Source of the DNA: a bacterium
GTDB lineage: Bacteria; Zhuqueibacterota; QNDG01; DSAB01
NCBI GenBank assembly: GCA_016931965.1
Contig: JAFGDT010000115.1
Coordinates: 1-64,000, forward strand
DNA: 64,000 nucleotides
Direction: 5' to 3'
This document shows, one piece after another, positions 9,802-19,998 of the stretch. Numbering within the stretch: position 1 is the first letter of the stretch; each line of letters begins with the position of its first letter. A model generated the notes under the pieces. The model was not told the DNA's origin. It saw nothing but the letters and a program-made list of their open reading frames with translations, and did no database searches. Position numbers and translations under genes: made by a program.

Positions 9802-11112
9802 ATGGAACTGAAAGAAAAAATTCAATCAAAAAAAGCGATTGTGGGTGTTATTGGATTGGGGTATGTTGGATTACCTCTACTTATCGAGTTTATCGAGGTC
9901 GGATTTAACTGCATCGGTTTCGATATCGACGAGAAAAAGGTGAATACATTAAATCAGAAAAAATCATACATTAAACATATCCCTCAAAATCGTATCGAAG
10001 ATATCATGAAGAGTGGGCAGTTTATGGCAACAACCGATTTCTCACAATTAGCCGAAACGGATTGTATCCTTGTGGCAGTACCCACACCACTGGACCGAAA
10101 CCATCAACCCGACCTGAGTTTTATCATCAATACATCCAATACGATTTCAAAATATCTTAAAAAGGGCCAGATGGTCATTTTGGAAAGTTCCACATGGCCG
10201 GGAACAACCGATGAAGTCATGAAACCGATATTGGAGAAATCCGGATTGCGGTGTACAGAGGATTTTTATCTTGCATTCTCTCCCGAAAGAGAGGATCCCA
10301 ACAATCCTAACTATTCCACAAAGAACATCCCAAAAGTCGTTGGAGCCAATGATGCTGCCAGTCTGGAATACGCCAAAGCTCTCTATGATGCAGTTATTAT
10401 TCAGACCGTCCCTGTTTCGTCAAGCCAGGCTGCCGAAGCGACAAAACTTTTGGAAAACATTTTTCGCAGCGTCAATATCGCACTGGTCAATGAAATGAAG
10501 ATGATTCTGGATCGCATGTTCATTGACGTCTGGGAGGTCATTGATGCGGCATCAACCAAACCGTTTGGTTACATGCCTTTTTATCCCGGGCCCGGTTTGG
10601 GAGGGCATTGCATCCCCATTGATCCCTTTTACTTGACATGGAAGGCAAGAGAATACGATATGCCCACCCGTTTTATCGAACTGGCAGGGGAAATCAATAC
10701 AAACATGCCATACTGGGTCGTGAATAAAGTGATGGAAGCTTTGAATGTGAATGCAAAGAGCCTCAATGGAGCACGCATCTTAATCCTGGGTGCAGCCTAT
10801 AAAAAGAATGTGGATGATATTCGGGAGAGTCCAACACTGAAACTCATCGAGATATTGGAGGGAAAAGGGGCTCTGGTTGACTACAATGATCCATTTGTTC
10901 CTGTTATGCCGCATGTGCGGAAGTATCAATATGATATGAAAAGCGTTGAAATAACACCGCAAAACCTGCAGCAATACGACGCCGTTATCATTTCAACTGC
11001 CCATGACGCCTATGACTATGAGACCATTGTCAATCATGCCCAGTTGATCATTGATACAAGAAATGCAACAAAAGACGTGAAAAAGAATAGAGACAAAATC
11101 GTCAAAGCCTGA
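9802..11112 (+). CDS. Nucleotide sugar dehydrogenase (UDP-N-acetylglucosamine/mannosamine 6-dehydrogenase type)
   Basis: VGVIGLGYVGLPLLIEF; YPGPGLGGHCIPIDPFYLTWKA; DDIRESPTLKLIEIL. Confidence 0.93.
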   Translation: MELKEKIQSKKAIVGVIGLGYVGLPLLIEFIEVGFNCIGFDIDEKKVNTLNQKKSYIKHIPQNRIEDIMKSGQFMATTDFSQLAETDCILVAVPTPLDRNHQPDLSFIINTSNTISKYLKKGQMVILESSTWPGTTDEVMKPILEKSGLRCTEDFYLAFSPEREDPNNPNYSTKNIPKVVGANDAASLEYAKALYDAVIIQTVPVSSSQAAEATKLLENIFRSVNIALVNEMKMILDRMFIDVWEVIDAASTKPFGYMPFYPGPGLGGHCIPIDPFYLTWKAREYDMPTRFIELAGEINTNMPYWVVNKVMEALNVNAKSLNGARILILGAAYKKNVDDIRESPTLKLIEILEGKGALVDYNDPFVPVMPHVRKYQYDMKSVEITPQNLQQYDAVIISTAHDAYDYETIVNHAQLIIDTRNATKDVKKNRDKIVKA

Positions 11113-11124
11113 ACCTTTGGATAA

Positions 11125-12462
11125 ATGGAGACCCACGATATCATGAAGATCCGAATCATTTATCTGGTTATTTTTCAAAGCCTGCTTTTATTCAATCTAT
11201 CTGAAGCACAAATTGCTGAGGAGAGTGAAAGAACTTCGGGAGAAAGAACTGCCATACCCAAAGTGATGGATTTATCAGAGATTTTTCAACTGGAGGAAAT
11301 GACCAGAGAAGATTTCGAAGTTTTAAAGAGAGAGAGAGAACAAAACATACGTGAACGATTATCCCAGATGGAAGCGCTCGAGCAGGCAATCGATCCAACT
11401 CAATACATTGTTGGGCCCGACGACATTTTCTCTTTCAATGTCTGGGGTGCAATGGAAATCCAAACACTTCTCGCTGTGACCCCCGAAGGGAAGCTTCTGA
11501 TACCCTCCGCGGGGGAAATGGATGTGAGCGGCAAACCACTCACTGAAGTTCAAAAAAGCGTCATTGAAAAGGCAGCTGGTTTTTATGAACACAGCAATAT
11601 CACACTCAACCTCGAAGGTCTCCGATTTTTTCGGGTACATGTTGTGGGTGAGGTCAAATTCCCTGGCACATACATAGCACAGGCAGTAGACCGCATATCA
11701 GAATTGATCGTAGAAGCCGGCGGTGTGACAGAAAGGGGTTGGAAAAGAGAGATCCAGTTGCGCCATCCAGATGGTGCGGTTGACTATTTTGATTTAACCT
11801 CTTTCGAACAAGAAGGAAATTTAGAAAAAGATCTCTATGTGAATGGAGGCGATGTCATCTACGTACCTCCAATTGAAATTCAAACCAATCTTGTTCAAGT
11901 TGAAGGGGATCTTGAGCATGCGGGGATATACCAAATATTCGAAGATGAAAATCTCATCGACTTCCTCAATCGCATCAGGGCACTGAAAAGGAGTACGGAT
12001 TTATCGAAAATCGTGGTCATTCGTTCCGGAGAGAATGATGGGACAAATTCCGAGAGCAAACATCTCCTATCACCTTTCTCGTCACCTTTCACAATCAGTG
12101 ATTCGATCGACCATTTTTTCCCGTTACGTCACGGAGATCGCATTGTACTCCCTTCTATGGTTGTTTATGTAAAGGGAACCGTTCAAAGTCCGGGTGCTTA
12201 TCCATATATTTTAAATCTGACAGCCAAAGATTATGCAGGAATGGCAGGGGGAGATTACAGGTCAGGGAGTATCAAGGACGTCCGGGTATTCCATACACAG
12301 ACGGGAAAAACTGAAAAGGGTCCGGATGTTTTGGTTGAGCCTGGCGATGTGGTTCATTTGAATCCCAGCTGGAATGTCCGTTTGGGGAATTACATCCAAA
12401 TATTACCAGCCATTACATCTTTGATTTTGGCTGCAAAAGCGGCTGGCTTTTTAGGAGATTAA
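11125..12462 (+). CDS. Polysaccharide export protein (Wza-type, SLBB domains)
   Basis: YIVGPDDIFSFNVWG poly-export domain; repeated SLBB segments (HVVGEVKFPGTYIAQAVDRISELIVEAGG; VYVKGTVQSPGAYPY). Confidence 0.9.
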   Translation: METHDIMKIRIIYLVIFQSLLLFNLSEAQIAEESERTSGERTAIPKVMDLSEIFQLEEMTREDFEVLKREREQNIRERLSQMEALEQAIDPTQYIVGPDDIFSFNVWGAMEIQTLLAVTPEGKLLIPSAGEMDVSGKPLTEVQKSVIEKAAGFYEHSNITLNLEGLRFFRVHVVGEVKFPGTYIAQAVDRISELIVEAGGVTERGWKREIQLRHPDGAVDYFDLTSFEQEGNLEKDLYVNGGDVIYVPPIEIQTNLVQVEGDLEHAGIYQIFEDENLIDFLNRIRALKRSTDLSKIVVIRSGENDGTNSESKHLLSPFSSPFTISDSIDHFFPLRHGDRIVLPSMVVYVKGTVQSPGAYPYILNLTAKDYAGMAGGDYRSGSIKDVRVFHTQTGKTEKGPDVLVEPGDVVHLNPSWNVRLGNYIQILPAITSLILAAKAAGFLGD

Positions 12463-12487
12463 ATCTGATCATGGGGATAATTTTCAA

Positions 12488-13678
12488 ATGGAAAAAGAAC
12501 ATTTTATCAATATTGATTTAATCAAATTACTAATAAAAAATATCAAAATCATCATTGCCACCTTTTTAATCATAACGGTCATGGCAGTCATTTTCAGTCT
12601 CATCATACCGGAACACTATCGAGGCCAAACAACCATATTACCCCCCCTTGAAGAGGACGGCCTATCCAGTTTTGCGTCATTGGTCAGCGATTTGCCTTTA
12701 AATGCATTGGGATTGGGTACTGGACCCGACCAAACAACACTCTTTTTGGCAACGCTTAAAAGCAGGACCATCATGGAAGCCGTTACAATAGAATTTCATT
12801 TAATGGAGCGCTATAAGAAAAAAAATATGGAAGAAACTGTAAAAGCACTGCGGAAGAATGTATCGACCCACTTGGATGATGAAGGAACCATTACCCTTTC
12901 AGCAATAGCCAAAACATCATGGTTTCCGTTTTTCAACAGAAGTAAAAGGGATGAAGCAAGAGTACTGTCAAGAGATATGGCCAATTTTTTTATAGAAGAA
13001 TTGGATGAGGTAAACAGACGATTGAAAACAGAAAGAGCAAGCAATACCCGAATATTTATTGAGAAACGGTATCAAGAAAATATTGCCGATTTGCATCAAG
13101 CCGAAGAGGCTCTCAAAAATTATCAAATCCAATATGGAACTATTGCTCTTCCCGAACAGACACAAGCTACGATTGCAGCAGCAGCAGAAATCAAGGCTCA
13201 AATCATTGCCAAAGAGGTGGAAATAGGCGTCCTTCAAAGATCGGTTGGACCCACACATTCTGAATTGATCAAAGCTCAAAATGAATTGACCGAATTAGAG
13301 AAAAAATACAATGAATTCGAATCTCGGCAGGGATCGTTATTGGATCATGACCGTGATGAAATTGAGAAGGATCTATTTTTGCCCCTCAACGATTTGCCCG
13401 ATCTGGGACTGCAGTATGTCCGTCTCTACCGGGAAGTGGTACTGCAGGAAACCATTATGGAATTTTTACTTCCTCAATACGAACAGGCTAAAATTCAGGA
13501 AGTCAAAGATACACCTTCCCTACAGGTTTTGGACAAAGCGGTCACACCAATCAGAAAACATAGGCCCAAAAGAGCCATACTCGTCGTCTTTTTCGGTTTT
13601 TTAAGTTTGATTTTGAGTTCAGCATATGTGATTACCAAACCCGGATTATTAAAAATTTATCACGAATTAAAAGATTAA
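12488..13678 (+). CDS. Chain-length determinant (Wzz/GNVR) family protein, no kinase domain
   Basis: N- and C-terminal TM segments, long coiled-coil; LIIPEHYRGQTTILPP; VTPIRKHRPKRAILVVFFGFLSLILS. Confidence 0.85.
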   Translation: MEKEHFINIDLIKLLIKNIKIIIATFLIITVMAVIFSLIIPEHYRGQTTILPPLEEDGLSSFASLVSDLPLNALGLGTGPDQTTLFLATLKSRTIMEAVTIEFHLMERYKKKNMEETVKALRKNVSTHLDDEGTITLSAIAKTSWFPFFNRSKRDEARVLSRDMANFFIEELDEVNRRLKTERASNTRIFIEKRYQENIADLHQAEEALKNYQIQYGTIALPEQTQATIAAAAEIKAQIIAKEVEIGVLQRSVGPTHSELIKAQNELTELEKKYNEFESRQGSLLDHDRDEIEKDLFLPLNDLPDLGLQYVRLYREVVLQETIMEFLLPQYEQAKIQEVKDTPSLQVLDKAVTPIRKHRPKRAILVVFFGFLSLILSSAYVITKPGLLKIYHELKD

Positions 13679-13683
13679 CTTCA

Positions 13684-15231
13684 ATGATCAAAAAGGGCTT
13701 TACATCTTCATCAATACTGGTGAAGAATACACTCTTTAATTTTTCGGGTATGTTACTGCCCCTTCTTGTGGGTGTTATTGCAATTCCCCTGACTGTCAGA
13801 GGATTGGGTACCGAAGGTTTTGGGATACTCTCAATCGCTTGGATCATTCTTGGATATTTGACACTTTTGGATTTTGGCCTATCCAGAGCAACAACCAAAT
13901 TTGCCGCAGAAAATCTGAATAAAAACAACCTGAATGGTATTCCATCCATTTTTTGGACGTCGATTTTAATGGGTTTTTGTTTTGGGTGTTTGGGAAGTGT
14001 CATATTGTATTTGGCGACACCCCATCTGATCAATTCGTTTTTTAAAATTCCTACAACCTATCTGAACGAAACAAGACAATCCTTTTACCTGCTGGCCTGT
14101 GTTCTACCTTTCTTACTCGTATCGATCAGTCTGAAAGGGATGCTGGGAGCAGCCCAGAGATTTGATCTGGTCAATGCGGTCTATGTCCCTGTCAGCACGC
14201 TGAATTTTATTTTTCCCGCCCTTTCCATGCCATTCGGTTTAAATCTTCCGGCGATTATCTTATTGATTGTGGTATCTCGGTTGATCGCTACAGGCGTCTA
14301 CTTTTTCCTCTGTTTAAAAATATATCCCAACTGCAAACACAAACCCCACATGGACTTGCCTCTCTTAAAAAAATTATTGTCCTACGGAGGGTGGATCACC
14401 ATCTCAGGTGTGGTAAGTCCACTTCTCGTCTATTTAGACCGGCTATTTATTGGATCCATGCTCTCTGTTGGCTTGTTAACCTACTACTCAGCTCCATTAG
14501 AAGCCATTACCCGGTTAAGGATCATTCCCCAGGCAATCATGACAACCCTTTTCCCTGAATTCAGCAAGGGTCTCAATATTGAAGACCGAAAAAGAATTTG
14601 CTTTCTCTTTGGCAAATCGGTAAAGATCCTATTGTTAACAACAGGCATCATCTCATTAATTCTTTCTTTCAATGCACATGATATTCTAAACTTATGGCTC
14701 GGCAAAACATTTGCAGAGCAAAGCACATCTTTATTTCAGATTTTCTCTGTGAGTATTTTAATCAATTTTTTAGCACTGGTTCCTTTCACCTATTTACAAG
14801 GAATAGGCAGACCGGATCTACCTGCCAAATTTCACCTTATCGAATTGCCCATTTACCTCTTCCTTTTGTGGGTTTCAATTACGACATTTGGGATTTTGGG
14901 AGCTGCCTATGCATGGCTGTTTCGTGTGACGCTTGATTTTGTTCTGCTCTACAGATGGAGTTTTAAATTTTTACCAAAATTATCTGAGGAGATACGATCC
15001 ATCGATATTAGAAAGATATTGACGCTATTACTTTTATTCGGCCTTATTCTCATCCCGATTCGTTTGATGGTGGCTCATCTCATCATAAGAATCATTTTGC
15101 TTTCAGGACTCATTATTCTCTTAGGATGGGCAATCTGGTTATTGATACTGGATACATCCGAAAAGGCGTTCATCAAATCGACCTCCGAAAAACTTTGTTT
15201 TTTAAAATGGATCCATGAGACCACGCACTAA
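13684..15231 (+). CDS. Oligosaccharide flippase (Wzx family)
   Basis: Multi-TM; NTLFNFSGMLLPLLVGVIAIPLTVRGLGTEGFGILSIAWIILGYLTLLDFGLSRATTKF. Confidence 0.9.
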   Translation: MIKKGFTSSSILVKNTLFNFSGMLLPLLVGVIAIPLTVRGLGTEGFGILSIAWIILGYLTLLDFGLSRATTKFAAENLNKNNLNGIPSIFWTSILMGFCFGCLGSVILYLATPHLINSFFKIPTTYLNETRQSFYLLACVLPFLLVSISLKGMLGAAQRFDLVNAVYVPVSTLNFIFPALSMPFGLNLPAIILLIVVSRLIATGVYFFLCLKIYPNCKHKPHMDLPLLKKLLSYGGWITISGVVSPLLVYLDRLFIGSMLSVGLLTYYSAPLEAITRLRIIPQAIMTTLFPEFSKGLNIEDRKRICFLFGKSVKILLLTTGIISLILSFNAHDILNLWLGKTFAEQSTSLFQIFSVSILINFLALVPFTYLQGIGRPDLPAKFHLIELPIYLFLLWVSITTFGILGAAYAWLFRVTLDFVLLYRWSFKFLPKLSEEIRSIDIRKILTLLLLFGLILIPIRLMVAHLIIRIILLSGLIILLGWAIWLLILDTSEKAFIKSTSEKLCFLKWIHETTH

Positions 15232-16306
15232 ATCAATGCATGCACCTTCGGTTGCGATTATCATGCTTAATTGGAATGGTTGGAAAGACACCTGTGAATG
15301 TCTGGCATCACTGTTAGAAAGTTCATATCAGGATTTTCAACTCATTCTCATCGATAATGGTTCCACTGACGGTTCGATCGATCAAATAAAATTATGGGCA
15401 AAAGGCGAATTACCTGTCTCCGTGGGGCTATTTGGAATCAAATCCAAAGCATATGTCACTCCATTGACTGAGTACAGTTTGGAGGATATAGAAAAACGAG
15501 ACGCAATGCCCGATCCATCCACCCATAATAAAATGATTTTAGTTACCTGTCCTGAGAATCTCGGATTTGCAAGAGGATGCAATGTGGGTATACGGTATGC
15601 AATAAAATCAGGATTTCAATATGTTTTTTTAATCAATAATGACACCATAGTGGAGCGATTTTGTCTCAATCAATTGGTAGATTATATGAATGACCAGACA
15701 GATATTGCAGTTTCAACTCCGCTGATTATGTACTATGACAAACCTGAAACGATTTGGGCATACGGAGGTAAACTCACATTTTTCAACCGAAGAGATATGT
15801 ATCATATGAACAAAAACGAAAAGAAAGTGCAATTGGGTACTTATAAAGAAATCTCTTTTATCTCAGGCTGTGCGATATTTGCACGTACCGAAGTTTTTAA
15901 AAAATTTGGATTATTGACCGAAAATTTCTTTTTCGGAGAAGAAGATTATGAACTGAGTTTAAGAATGAAAAAGAATCATATCAAAATGGCCGCTCTCTCA
16001 TCCGCAAAAGTATACCATAAAGTGGGAGCATCCAATACAAAAATTTACAACGATGACAGACTGCCATATGCATTCATCGGTTATTTAAACAGGTTTATCG
16101 ATAAAAAGAACCATTGCAGTGGAAACGCGAGCTGGAAATTCTGGCGGGCAATATGCCTGATCTATATTCTACCAAAACTGATCGTTATGCACCACTACCC
16201 AACAAACAGAATATATCGATTTGCAGTATTACTCATTCAGACATCGAACAGATATGATCGCGTAGACAGGGAAATGTTTTTTAAGGCGAAAGAATTACTC
16301 AGATAG
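15215..16306 (+). CDS. Glycosyltransferase family 2
   Basis: VAIIMLNWNGWKDTCECLASLL; LIDNGSTDGS; FLINNDTIVE; FFGEEDYELSLRMKK. Confidence 0.93.
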   Translation: MRPRTKSMHAPSVAIIMLNWNGWKDTCECLASLLESSYQDFQLILIDNGSTDGSIDQIKLWAKGELPVSVGLFGIKSKAYVTPLTEYSLEDIEKRDAMPDPSTHNKMILVTCPENLGFARGCNVGIRYAIKSGFQYVFLINNDTIVERFCLNQLVDYMNDQTDIAVSTPLIMYYDKPETIWAYGGKLTFFNRRDMYHMNKNEKKVQLGTYKEISFISGCAIFARTEVFKKFGLLTENFFFGEEDYELSLRMKKNHIKMAALSSAKVYHKVGASNTKIYNDDRLPYAFIGYLNRFIDKKNHCSGNASWKFWRAICLIYILPKLIVMHHYPTNRIYRFAVLLIQTSNRYDRVDREMFFKAKELLR

Positions 16307-16308
16307 CA

Positions 16309-17595
16309 ATGTACTACCTTGAAAATTATTTGGGAACACTCATACTGCTTTCATTTTGTTCTCTTATCAGTGCCTGGGAGAAACACCAAGACGGCACAAT
16401 GATCACACCCTTTGGTGTTATTGCTTGGCCCTATGCGATTATCGTGTCCATGATTAATCTGGGTGGAATATATTTTGGATTTTTCTCTGTGAGTTTAAAA
16501 AGCATTGTATTTGTAATGCTATGTCTTCTGTTTTTTCTTGTCGGTGGACGAGGAATCGGAATGATTTTCCAATACAGAAAGGAAAACAAGAATGTTTTTT
16601 TTAATCCAATTGAAAAGTTGACAGAATTATTGGATTTCTACAGACCGTTTTTTATCTCTATTGCCATTATATCAATTGTTATAGGTTATATCAACCTTTA
16701 TTTATCACTAGACCAGAATGGATGGTTTTTTCTTGCATCAAAAGAATTTGAAGAATCATATGGAAAGGGTTTGTTAGCTCACATTACACTGCTTAATAGA
16801 CCGGCCATAATATTTTTATTTGCAGACTATCTAATACATAAGAAAAAATCAATCCTTCTTTTATTAATACTTATGTTTGTCACGATATTAATACTGCAAA
16901 TTAAAAATAATATTATGACTATTATTCTAAGTTGCATTTACTTTGGATATTTTTATTCAATAATGAAATTAAACATTAAAAAGATTATAATTTATGCACT
17001 TATAATTTATGGTATATTTAATATTTCTTACGTAATCGGTTTCAGCAGAATTGGTATTGTTAACGCCTATTCATTTAAAGTTCAGCATTATCTTCTCAAT
17101 CAATTTTTTACCTATTTATTTGGAGGCCCCATAGGCTTTAGTGAAATACTAACAGATCCGACCTATCCTTTATATCAGTTTGATGCAATATTCGCAGTAC
17201 CTTTTAACTTATATAATACAATCATAGGTAACCCTGATTTAGTGAATGTCATTTTTTACCATTGGATTCCTGTTTCAAATATATACCAATATTTTCATTT
17301 ATCGAATGTTTTTGGAATATTTGGAATGCTTTATATGTACATCGGACCTTATGCGACATGGATTTATATGTTTCTTCTTGGAACTTCAATTTATTATATA
17401 AGATTCTTGGCATTCAAGAAAAATGCATTCATAGGATTTCAGCTAATATATGTATTTATGATAAGTTATTTAACCATTTCTTTTTTTGGATTATATTTCA
17501 ACATACTTATTGTCCATGAAGCTTCATTTTTTATGTTTATGATGCCATTCCTGTATCTTTTATTCAGAAGATTAATCAGGATGATTCATATGTAA
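16309..17595 (+). CDS. Wzy-like O-antigen/polysaccharide polymerase (multi-TM)
   Basis: About 10 hydrophobic segments; AT-rich; located between flippase and GT genes. Confidence 0.65.
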   Translation: MYYLENYLGTLILLSFCSLISAWEKHQDGTMITPFGVIAWPYAIIVSMINLGGIYFGFFSVSLKSIVFVMLCLLFFLVGGRGIGMIFQYRKENKNVFFNPIEKLTELLDFYRPFFISIAIISIVIGYINLYLSLDQNGWFFLASKEFEESYGKGLLAHITLLNRPAIIFLFADYLIHKKKSILLLLILMFVTILILQIKNNIMTIILSCIYFGYFYSIMKLNIKKIIIYALIIYGIFNISYVIGFSRIGIVNAYSFKVQHYLLNQFFTYLFGGPIGFSEILTDPTYPLYQFDAIFAVPFNLYNTIIGNPDLVNVIFYHWIPVSNIYQYFHLSNVFGIFGMLYMYIGPYATWIYMFLLGTSIYYIRFLAFKKNAFIGFQLIYVFMISYLTISFFGLYFNILIVHEASFFMFMMPFLYLLFRRLIRMIHM

Positions 17596-17705
17596 TCAAG
17601 AAATATTTCTAAAGATATTTTTTCGAATAAACTCATGAAAATTCCTTTTAGCATTTAAGAAACTAAAAAACAGAAATTGTTCATTCTATCATCTAAATCG
17701 ATTTT

Positions 17706-18809
17706 ATGAAATTGACATATATCAAAATGAGAATAGCTATTAAAAAAATACTGGAAAATTTCCTGATACACATGCTCACTATTTTCAACGTTAAAAAGGA
17801 GATTACAGAAACAGACAGTATTCACAAGATTGTTATTCCCTTATTTGCCGGTATTGGGGATACGCTCATATTTACATGCTGTCTTCAAAGTTTAATCGAT
17901 ATATTTCCAAAGGCAGACGTAACCTTGATTACAACAAAAAGAACGAATAATCTTCTCAATGAAACATATCCTCATTTTCGATATATCCATCTTAGGTCAA
18001 TGCTTGATATGTTCTTAATAAAACATGATTATGATCTGATGATTAGCCCGTGTCGAAATATGAGACATTATTTACTGGCATTATGGATCCATCCAAAATA
18101 TATGATCGGTTACAATTACTCATTATTGATAGAAAATGGCGAGTCGCACATCCTTCGAGCCAATAAAATTTTAAATCAATTGGGTTACCACCATTTCAAC
18201 TCTCCAATGATATCACTGTCCCAAGAAACGATAGACAAATCCTTCCAGTTGATTAAAGACCATATAAACCCCTTATCGAGGAATCCGATCGCATTGATTA
18301 TCGGAGGACGATGGGAATCGAAAACATATCCTGCAGAGAAATATCGTGAACTCGCCGAGAAATTGATAGAAAAATATGATTTAGATATCGTCCTACTGGG
18401 TACAGATTTTGAAATGGGAAATACAATTGCAAATGGGAAAAAAAAGATACAAAACCTTACCGGTGTAACAACAATTCAAGAGGTGATGGGACTGATTTAT
18501 CAATCACGATTGGTAATCGGTCCCGACAGTGGACTGCTGAACATGGCCATTGCAATGGATAAGCCCATTGTAGGCCTGTTTGGACCGGTGGATCCACATA
18601 CAATTGTACCAGATAAATATTTAAACTGTGTGTTATACCAAAATAAATGTGAACTTCAACCCTGCTTTAACGAAGAATACCAACCACAATGTCCATACGA
18701 AAAAATACCTTGCATGGACTTTCGCGTTGAGGATATCATCAGTAAAGTTGATGAAATATTATCTTTGAAAAAAAATCGGTTATCAATTCAAATGATAACG
18801 CTTAAATGA
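17706..18809 (+). CDS. Glycosyltransferase family 9 (heptosyltransferase-like)
   Basis: GIGDTLIFTCCLQSL; VIGPDSGLLNMAIAMDKPIVGLFGPVDP. Confidence 0.88.
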   Translation: MKLTYIKMRIAIKKILENFLIHMLTIFNVKKEITETDSIHKIVIPLFAGIGDTLIFTCCLQSLIDIFPKADVTLITTKRTNNLLNETYPHFRYIHLRSMLDMFLIKHDYDLMISPCRNMRHYLLALWIHPKYMIGYNYSLLIENGESHILRANKILNQLGYHHFNSPMISLSQETIDKSFQLIKDHINPLSRNPIALIIGGRWESKTYPAEKYRELAEKLIEKYDLDIVLLGTDFEMGNTIANGKKKIQNLTGVTTIQEVMGLIYQSRLVIGPDSGLLNMAIAMDKPIVGLFGPVDPHTIVPDKYLNCVLYQNKCELQPCFNEEYQPQCPYEKIPCMDFRVEDIISKVDEILSLKKNRLSIQMITLK

Positions 18810-18821
18810 ATCCGATTTACA

Positions 18822-19973
18822 ATGAAGAAATTAAAAATATTGCATATCATCACATACCTTCCAATCGGTGGGGCACAGGACAATACACTACTCACAGTGG
18901 AAGGTCTCGATAAGGATTGCTACGACATTACCTTGATATGTGGTAAGCGGGGTGAATGGATCGATCGCGCATTGTCCATAAAGGGTATCAAAATCCATTT
19001 TATCAATGAACTGATCCGGAAAATACATATTTTTTATGACGTGATTGCACTGTTGAAGATGTACCATTTCATTAAAAAAGGAAAATTTAAAATTGTTCAT
19101 ACACACAGTTCAAAAGCCGGTTTTTCAGGACGTATTGCAGCTTACATCGCCGGTGTTCCAGTCATTATTCATACACTACACGGATTCCCATTTCATGATT
19201 TTATGTATCCAGCAGAAAGGATGTTTTATATTTATCTCGAAAGATTTCTATCAAAATTATCGGGGAAAATCATTACAGTTTCACATTTAAACCGGGAAAA
19301 GGCAATCCGTCTCAAACTCAATCGTCCGGAGAAATTTATAAACATATACAGCGGAATTAATTTTAGGAGATTTAACCATTCGGTCAATGTTGTGAACAAA
19401 AAAAAAGAACTTGGCATCAGTAAAAAAGATCAGGTTGTTGGAATGGTAGGCAGACTTTCCGAACAAAAAGCACCACAATATTTCATTCAAGCCATACCCA
19501 CTGTTCTGCAAGTCCATCCTCATGTGCACTTTTTATTGGTGGGTGACGGAGAATTAAAAAATAACATCATGAAAATGACTGAAAAATTAAATATATCGAA
19601 TCATGTTTTCTTTTTGGGATTCAGAAATGATGTCCCTGAAATTTTGAAAATATTCAATGTTTTTGTATTACCATCACTTTGGGAAGGATTGGGACGGTCA
19701 TTGACAGAGGCCATGTATTCAGCATGTGCTGTGATTGGAACAGCTGTTGAGGGTGTTCCCGAATTAATAATCAATGGGAAAACAGGTTATTTGGTTCAAC
19801 CGAAAGATTCAGATGCAATTGCCCAAAGAATCCTTGATTATTTAAGTAATCCAAGAAAGGCAAAACAAATAGGTAACAATGCTCGAAAAAGAGTAATGAA
19901 AGATTTTGATGTGAATATCATGATCAACAAAATCGATCAGTTATATCAAAACATGTTGAATAAAATCAATTAA
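18822..19973 (+). CDS. Glycosyltransferase family 4
   Basis: YLPIGGAQDNTLLTVEGL; VHTHSSKAGFSGRIAAYIAGVPVIIHTLHG; LPSLWEGLGRSLTEAM. Confidence 0.93.
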   Translation: MKKLKILHIITYLPIGGAQDNTLLTVEGLDKDCYDITLICGKRGEWIDRALSIKGIKIHFINELIRKIHIFYDVIALLKMYHFIKKGKFKIVHTHSSKAGFSGRIAAYIAGVPVIIHTLHGFPFHDFMYPAERMFYIYLERFLSKLSGKIITVSHLNREKAIRLKLNRPEKFINIYSGINFRRFNHSVNVVNKKKELGISKKDQVVGMVGRLSEQKAPQYFIQAIPTVLQVHPHVHFLLVGDGELKNNIMKMTEKLNISNHVFFLGFRNDVPEILKIFNVFVLPSLWEGLGRSLTEAMYSACAVIGTAVEGVPELIINGKTGYLVQPKDSDAIAQRILDYLSNPRKAKQIGNNARKRVMKDFDVNIMINKIDQLYQNMLNKIN

Positions 19974-19998
19974 ATTTTTCTTATTCCGGACCATTCGA